9,228 bases of DNA from Rhodospirillaceae bacterium (lineage in GTDB: Bacteria; Pseudomonadota; Alphaproteobacteria; UBA7985), in the NCBI GenBank assembly GCA_002700865.1, contig PAFB01000133.1, positions 1-9,228 of the forward strand, in the 5' to 3' direction. Under the pieces are notes generated by a model, which was not told the DNA's origin, searched no databases, and saw nothing but the letters and a program-made list of their open reading frames with translations. Numbering within the stretch: the first letter of the stretch is position 1; each line of letters opens with the position of its first letter. The position numbers and the translations under genes were made by a program. Shown in pieces: positions 6,359 through 9,228 of this stretch.

Positions 6359-7444
6359 TCAAAGCGGCCCCCCCAGAGCTTGCCGCCATTGGCGGATCAC
6401 GTTCTCCCGACGCGCTTGGTCAAGATAGACCAGCAGGCGTGTATCGACCTCCATCGGTTCAAGGTACCGACGGGTCAGGCCGTTTTCAGGGAAAAGAGTT
6501 GAGTTCCAATCGACATCCGCGTGAACGGCTGGAAAGCCGACGCGGTCGTTAAGGATGCGCTGTCCCTGCGCACTGAGCAGAAAGTCCAAAAAATCTTCAC
6601 CGGCACCCGGGTTCACCGCGGCATAGGGGACAAAGGCAACCCGGCTGATCACCAGCGTGTAATCGCGTGGCAGCAGCACGCCCAAGTCTGGTGCGGTTTG
6701 CGCGCGACTGGCGGCGTAGGAACCGAGCACGTTGTACGCCAAAACCAGATCACCGCGAGCGACCCGCTCAATCAGTCCGCTGGACGATGAGAACAGCTCG
6801 ACCTGATTGGCGCCCAGCGCCTGTACGAGCGTCCAGAAATCCCGGCTCTGATCGGCGTCTCGTGCTGCGAGCAGCAGGCCCAGCCCTGAGCGCTCGATGT
6901 CATAGGTCCCAACTCGCTGAAAGGCCCGATCATCCGCCCGACGCAACCAAGCCAGCAAAGCCTCCCGCGTTGCCGGGGCTTCAATGCCCTGAAAGGCAGG
7001 CCGGTTGAAGACCATGACGGCGGGCTCAACGGAAACAGCATAGGCCTCATCCCGCCAAAACGACCATTCCGGCAGGCTGTCGATCTCGGCGGGGGTAAAG
7101 CGGCGGGCATAACCGTCGTGGACAAGCTTCATCTGCAAGTCCATCGCCGAAGACCACACCAGATCAGCGGTCCGGTCGTTTTCGTCCAGGACCTTTTGAT
7201 ACAGCTCCTGACTGAGCAGTTCGTGGTAGTGAATGCTCAGCCCCGGGCGCAGCGCCTGATAAGCGCGCAGCACGGGTTCCACGGCAATATAGTCAGCGGT
7301 GGAGTAAATTGTCAGCGGCACCTGAGCCTCCGCCCCGGCGACCTCGGACCCTGACAACACGATGGGCTCGGCGGCGGAAACCCGCGCCAAAAACAGGCAA
7401 GCCACGGCTGTCAGGCAGGCACCAATGCGCCAGCGTTCTCCCAC
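6359..7444 (-). CDS. AfuA-like periplasmic substrate-binding protein, possibly the sensor of the adjacent two-component system
   Basis: A 361-residue exported protein resembling the periplasmic binding proteins of the iron(III)/sugar-phosphate ABC class (AfuA, COG1840). The signal peptide is MGERWR, a hydrophobic core, and a cut near VSA (residues 22-24). The first lobe begins LTIYSTADYIAVEPVLRAY (44-62), followed by LYQKVLDEND (81-90) and ADLVWSSAMDLQMKLVHDGY (93-112), the usual order in this fold; FLDFLLSAQGQRIL and GFPAV later are also typical. No ABC permease or ATPase gene lies nearby. It is first in the operon, directly facing the two-component genes. Known relatives that act in sensing rather than transport are PgtC of Salmonella (with kinase PgtB) and HptA of Staphylococcus aureus (HptRSA), so a ligand-presenting role for the kinase is a reasonable inference. 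Alternatively it serves an ABC transporter encoded elsewhere. The start is a GTG with GGGAGG eight bases upstream. Confidence 0.83.
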   Translation of the reverse strand: MGERWRIGACLTAVACLFLARVSAAEPIVLSGSEVAGAEAQVPLTIYSTADYIAVEPVLRAYQALRPGLSIHYHELLSQELYQKVLDENDRTADLVWSSAMDLQMKLVHDGYARRFTPAEIDSLPEWSFWRDEAYAVSVEPAVMVFNRPAFQGIEAPATREALLAWLRRADDRAFQRVGTYDIERSGLGLLLAARDADQSRDFWTLVQALGANQVELFSSSSGLIERVARGDLVLAYNVLGSYAASRAQTAPDLGVLLPRDYTLVISRVAFVPYAAVNPGAGEDFLDFLLSAQGQRILNDRVGFPAVHADVDWNSTLFPENGLTRRYLEPMEVDTRLLVYLDQARRENVIRQWRQALGGPL

Positions 7445-7452
7445 TCCGCTAT

Positions 7453-7457
7453 CCTCC
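7453..7457 (-). promoter_or_regulatory. Ribosome binding site for the GTG start of the AfuA-like gene
   Basis: GGGAGGAT on the minus strand lies eight bases before the GTG at 7444. The same octamer precedes tctC. It supports the GTG start, which begins directly with the basic N-region of a signal peptide. Confidence 0.75.
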
Positions 7458-7513
7458 CAGTAGCGCCCCTGCGAGCAGACAAACTGCCCGAGATAGGGGA
7501 AAGCCTACCGAAA

Positions 7514-7529
7514 GTAAGCTGTCGTAAGC
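7514..7529. promoter_or_regulatory. GTAAGC direct repeat, candidate response-regulator binding site
   Basis: Two perfect GTAAGC hexamers start at 7514 and 7524, exactly 10 bases apart, followed by T and C respectively. A related GAAAGC lies at 7499-7504, out of phase by five bases. Tandem half-sites one helical turn apart are the usual target of OmpR/PhoB-family dimers, and a regulator of that class is encoded 27 bases away. From the transporter side the repeat lies 70-85 bases before the first start codon, a plausible activation position. Function is inferred only. Confidence 0.45.
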
Positions 7530-7556
7530 CTGACCAAAAAATGCGAAAGTTGGGCC

Positions 7557-8234
7557 ATGAGAGCTTTACTGGTCGAAGATAACCCGGTTCTGGCAGACGG
7601 CGTTTCCCGCGCTTTTGCCTTAGCCGGACTGACGTTGGAACACGTTGAAGACCTCGCTTCGGCGCGTGATTTCCTGCGCGACTTCACCGTAGACATTGTT
7701 TTGCTCGACCTGACCTTGCCCGATGGCGACGGTATGACTTTGCTGAGCGAAATGCGTAACCGGGAAGATCAGACGCCGGTGTTGATCCTGACCGCGCGGG
7801 ATGCCGTTCAGGACCGGGTCAGCGGGTTGGATCGAGGGGCTGATGACTACCTCACCAAACCCTTTGCGCTGGACGAGCTGATGGCCCGAGCCCGCGCGCT
7901 GGTGCGGCGTCAGGGCGGCGGGGTTGATGCCACGCTCTCGCTCGGACCACTGGCGATTGATACCGCTGCGCACGTGGCGCGCTTGAATGGCAGCGATCTT
8001 GACCTCCCGCGCCGCGAATTCGCCTGCCTGTCGATCCTCGCTGTAAACGCCAACGCAGTGGTGTCCAAAGACTCCCTGATCAGCGCGCTCTACGACAACG
8101 CCGACCCACCAACCCCGAACGCGGTCGAAGTCATCATCAGTCGCGTTCGAAAACGATTGGGCGGGCATTCGTCCATCGAGCTACGCACGGTGCGCGGTGT
8201 TGGCTATATGCTGCTGGAGGCCCGGACACGATGA
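7557..8234 (+). CDS. tctD: TctD-like response regulator, OmpR/PhoB family
   Basis: A 225-residue DNA-binding response regulator. The receiver domain (residues 1-115) has the acidic pair E7-D8, the phospho-acceptor D51 in VLLDLTLPDGDG, T79 in LILTARD and K101 in DDYLTKPF, so every residue needed for phosphotransfer is present. The C-terminal winged-helix domain (about 125-222) has LPRREFACLSIL, the recognition helix NAVEVIISRVRKRLG and the wing LRTVRGVGYML. It would be phosphorylated by the kinase encoded by the next gene, which overlaps it by four bases (ATGA). Its position opposite the tct operon and its resemblance to TctD suggest that it activates transporter expression; exact target genes are inferred. 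Start is the ATG at 7557; an ATG at 7541 is out of frame. Confidence 0.92.
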   Translation: MRALLVEDNPVLADGVSRAFALAGLTLEHVEDLASARDFLRDFTVDIVLLDLTLPDGDGMTLLSEMRNREDQTPVLILTARDAVQDRVSGLDRGADDYLTKPFALDELMARARALVRRQGGGVDATLSLGPLAIDTAAHVARLNGSDLDLPRREFACLSILAVNANAVVSKDSLISALYDNADPPTPNAVEVIISRVRKRLGGHSSIELRTVRGVGYMLLEARTR

Positions 8235-9228
8235 TGAGCCTGCGCCAGCGCCTGCTGATGTTCCTGCTTCTCCCGCTCATCCCGCTGTCAGCTTTCCTGA
8301 TCGGAATGATCTACTGGGCCATTGGTTCAGCAACGCGGGAGAGCTACGACCGCGTTCTGGAAGGCTCGGCCTTGGCCATTGCTGACCGAGTGGTGCTGGA
8401 AGGCGGCTCGCTGGTGGTTGATCTGCCCTATGCCGCGCTGCAGATGCTCACCAACTCTGCCGAAGACCGCGTGTTCTACTCCGTGCAAAAATGGCCCTCG
8501 GGCGAAGTGGTAACGGGTTACCGAAACCTCCCTGCCCCGGTCTTTGGCGAAACCGATACCATCCTGCAGGAAATTGATTTCCGCGGCGAGCCGATGCGGA
8601 TGATCGCCATTCGAGACGAAGCTCTCTCCTATTCAGCCAGTCAGGAATTCGTGGTTTTGATTGCCGAAACGCTGGGGCAGCGGACCAATGTGCTGCAACG
8701 CTATCTTCGCTATGCCATCTTGGCCTTTGTGATCGGCGTGTTGGTGATCGGGCTGTTGACGCTCTACGCTGTCAATCTGGGCCTGCGCCCGCTGCGCACC
8801 CTCGCCGAGGCCGTCAGCCAGCGCAGTGAACGCGACCTGCGCGCCATCCGTCGCCCGGTTCCGCCTGAAGGACAACCGCTTGTCGATGAAATCAACAAGC
8901 TGTTTGGCCGGTTGGAGAAGACCCTGAACTCCCACCGGCACTTTGTCTCCAACACCGCCCACCAACTACGCACCCCGCTTGCTGAACTGAAGACCGAGTT
9001 GGAAGTCAACACGATGGAAGGTTCAGCCCCCGACGTCCCCGCCTTGTCCAAGCGGATCGACCATCTCGCCCATTTGGTGGAACAGATGATGCTGCTCAGC
9101 CGTGTGGGCGTGCAGCCATCCAGCAGCGACGATACCTTTCGCGCTCTAAACCTCGAAGCTCTGGCACAGCAGGCGGTTGCAGACTGGTCGCTGCGCGCCT
9201 ATCGCGCGGGCGTTGATTTGGGCCTGCA
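8231..9228 (+). CDS. tctE: TctE-like sensor histidine kinase, C-terminus cut by the window edge
   Basis: Inner-membrane sensor kinase, 332 residues visible. It begins MMSLRQRLL and has a first membrane helix (about 8-31), a periplasmic sensor region of roughly 125 residues (35-158) that fits the 2CSK_N domain of TctE/QseC-type kinases, a second helix (about 161-182), a HAMP linker starting LGLRPLRTLAEAV (183-195), and the dimerisation/phospho-acceptor domain with the H-box HFVSNTAHQLRTPLAELK; the phosphorylated histidine is H244. The ATP-binding domain (N, G1, F and G2 boxes) lies beyond the edge, so about 120-140 residues are missing. The start is ATG at 8231, overlapping the regulator stop as ATGA, with a second ATG immediately after. 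The AfuA-like binding protein encoded divergently could contact the periplasmic region. Confidence 0.92.
   Translation, partial: MMSLRQRLLMFLLLPLIPLSAFLIGMIYWAIGSATRESYDRVLEGSALAIADRVVLEGGSLVVDLPYAALQMLTNSAEDRVFYSVQKWPSGEVVTGYRNLPAPVFGETDTILQEIDFRGEPMRMIAIRDEALSYSASQEFVVLIAETLGQRTNVLQRYLRYAILAFVIGVLVIGLLTLYAVNLGLRPLRTLAEAVSQRSERDLRAIRRPVPPEGQPLVDEINKLFGRLEKTLNSHRHFVSNTAHQLRTPLAELKTELEVNTMEGSAPDVPALSKRIDHLAHLVEQMMLLSRVGVQPSSSDDTFRALNLEALAQQAVADWSLRAYRAGVDLGL

Larger units (their letters stand above)
7445..7556. promoter_or_regulatory. Divergent control region between the transporter operon and the two-component genes
   Basis: This 112-base gap must hold the start signals for both directions, since the next upstream genes on each side point away. 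It contains a GTAAGC direct repeat (7514-7529) and an A-run (7535-7541). I could not identify convincing -35/-10 pairs for either direction. The response regulator start has only a weak GAAAG site seven bases upstream, so its basal expression may be low. In Salmonella the tctCBA and tctDE units are likewise divergent. Confidence 0.7.

Noticed and set aside
6312..6389. Longer N-terminus for tctC
   Set aside because: The extra 26 residues overlap the end of the upstream gene and would bury a signal peptide that begins at 6311 with an ideal GGAGG site.
7397..7444. Lipoprotein signal in the AfuA-like protein (cysteine at residue 16)
   Set aside because: The residues before the cysteine (LTAVA) lack the leucine expected three positions before it, and a standard signal-peptidase site near residue 24 fits better.
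7445..7556. Specific sigma-70 promoters for either divergent unit
   Set aside because: Promoters must be near here, but no -35/-10 pair with acceptable match and spacing stood out, so none is called.

Overview
The window is a carboxylate uptake and catabolism locus from what looks like a GC-rich proteobacterium (about 60% GC by eye, not computed; strong GGAGG ribosome sites; several GTG/TTG starts). A marine or soil gamma- or alphaproteobacterium would fit, but nothing in the window fixes the genus. Gene density is very high, there is no gap over 300 bases, and I saw no RNA gene, mobile element or CRISPR array.

Layout. Two transcription units diverge from a 112-base intergenic region (7445-7556). 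To the right, a response regulator and a sensor kinase of the TctD/TctE type overlap by ATGA; the kinase runs off the right edge after its H-box. To the left, on the minus strand, come in order: an AfuA-like periplasmic binding protein with no ABC permease or ATPase beside it; tctC (tripartite tricarboxylate transporter binding protein); a hairpin with a U-rich tail that looks like an intrinsic terminator; tctB and tctA (small and large membrane subunits); an AtuA/DUF1446 family protein; a small DUF4387 protein; and a TcuA-like FAD-dependent tricarballylate dehydrogenase that runs off the left edge lacking only its C-terminus. Gaps from tctB onwards are 4, 12, -4 and 40 bases or less, so these genes are very probably one operon.

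How it may work together (inference). The two-component pair, perhaps with the orphan binding protein as periplasmic ligand sensor, would detect a tricarboxylate and activate the divergent operon, possibly through a GTAAGC direct repeat of 10 bp period in the shared intergenic region. TctC captures the substrate, TctAB imports it, and TcuA oxidises it (tricarballylate to cis-aconitate in the characterised Salmonella enzyme). The tctC/tctB terminator would leave binding protein in excess over the membrane subunits.

The least explained part is the AtuA-DUF4387 pair: two proteins whose biochemistry I cannot name from established knowledge, translationally coupled and placed between a tricarboxylate importer and a tricarboxylate dehydrogenase. 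That pair, and the binding protein placed beside a sensor kinase, are the best candidates for undescribed biology here.
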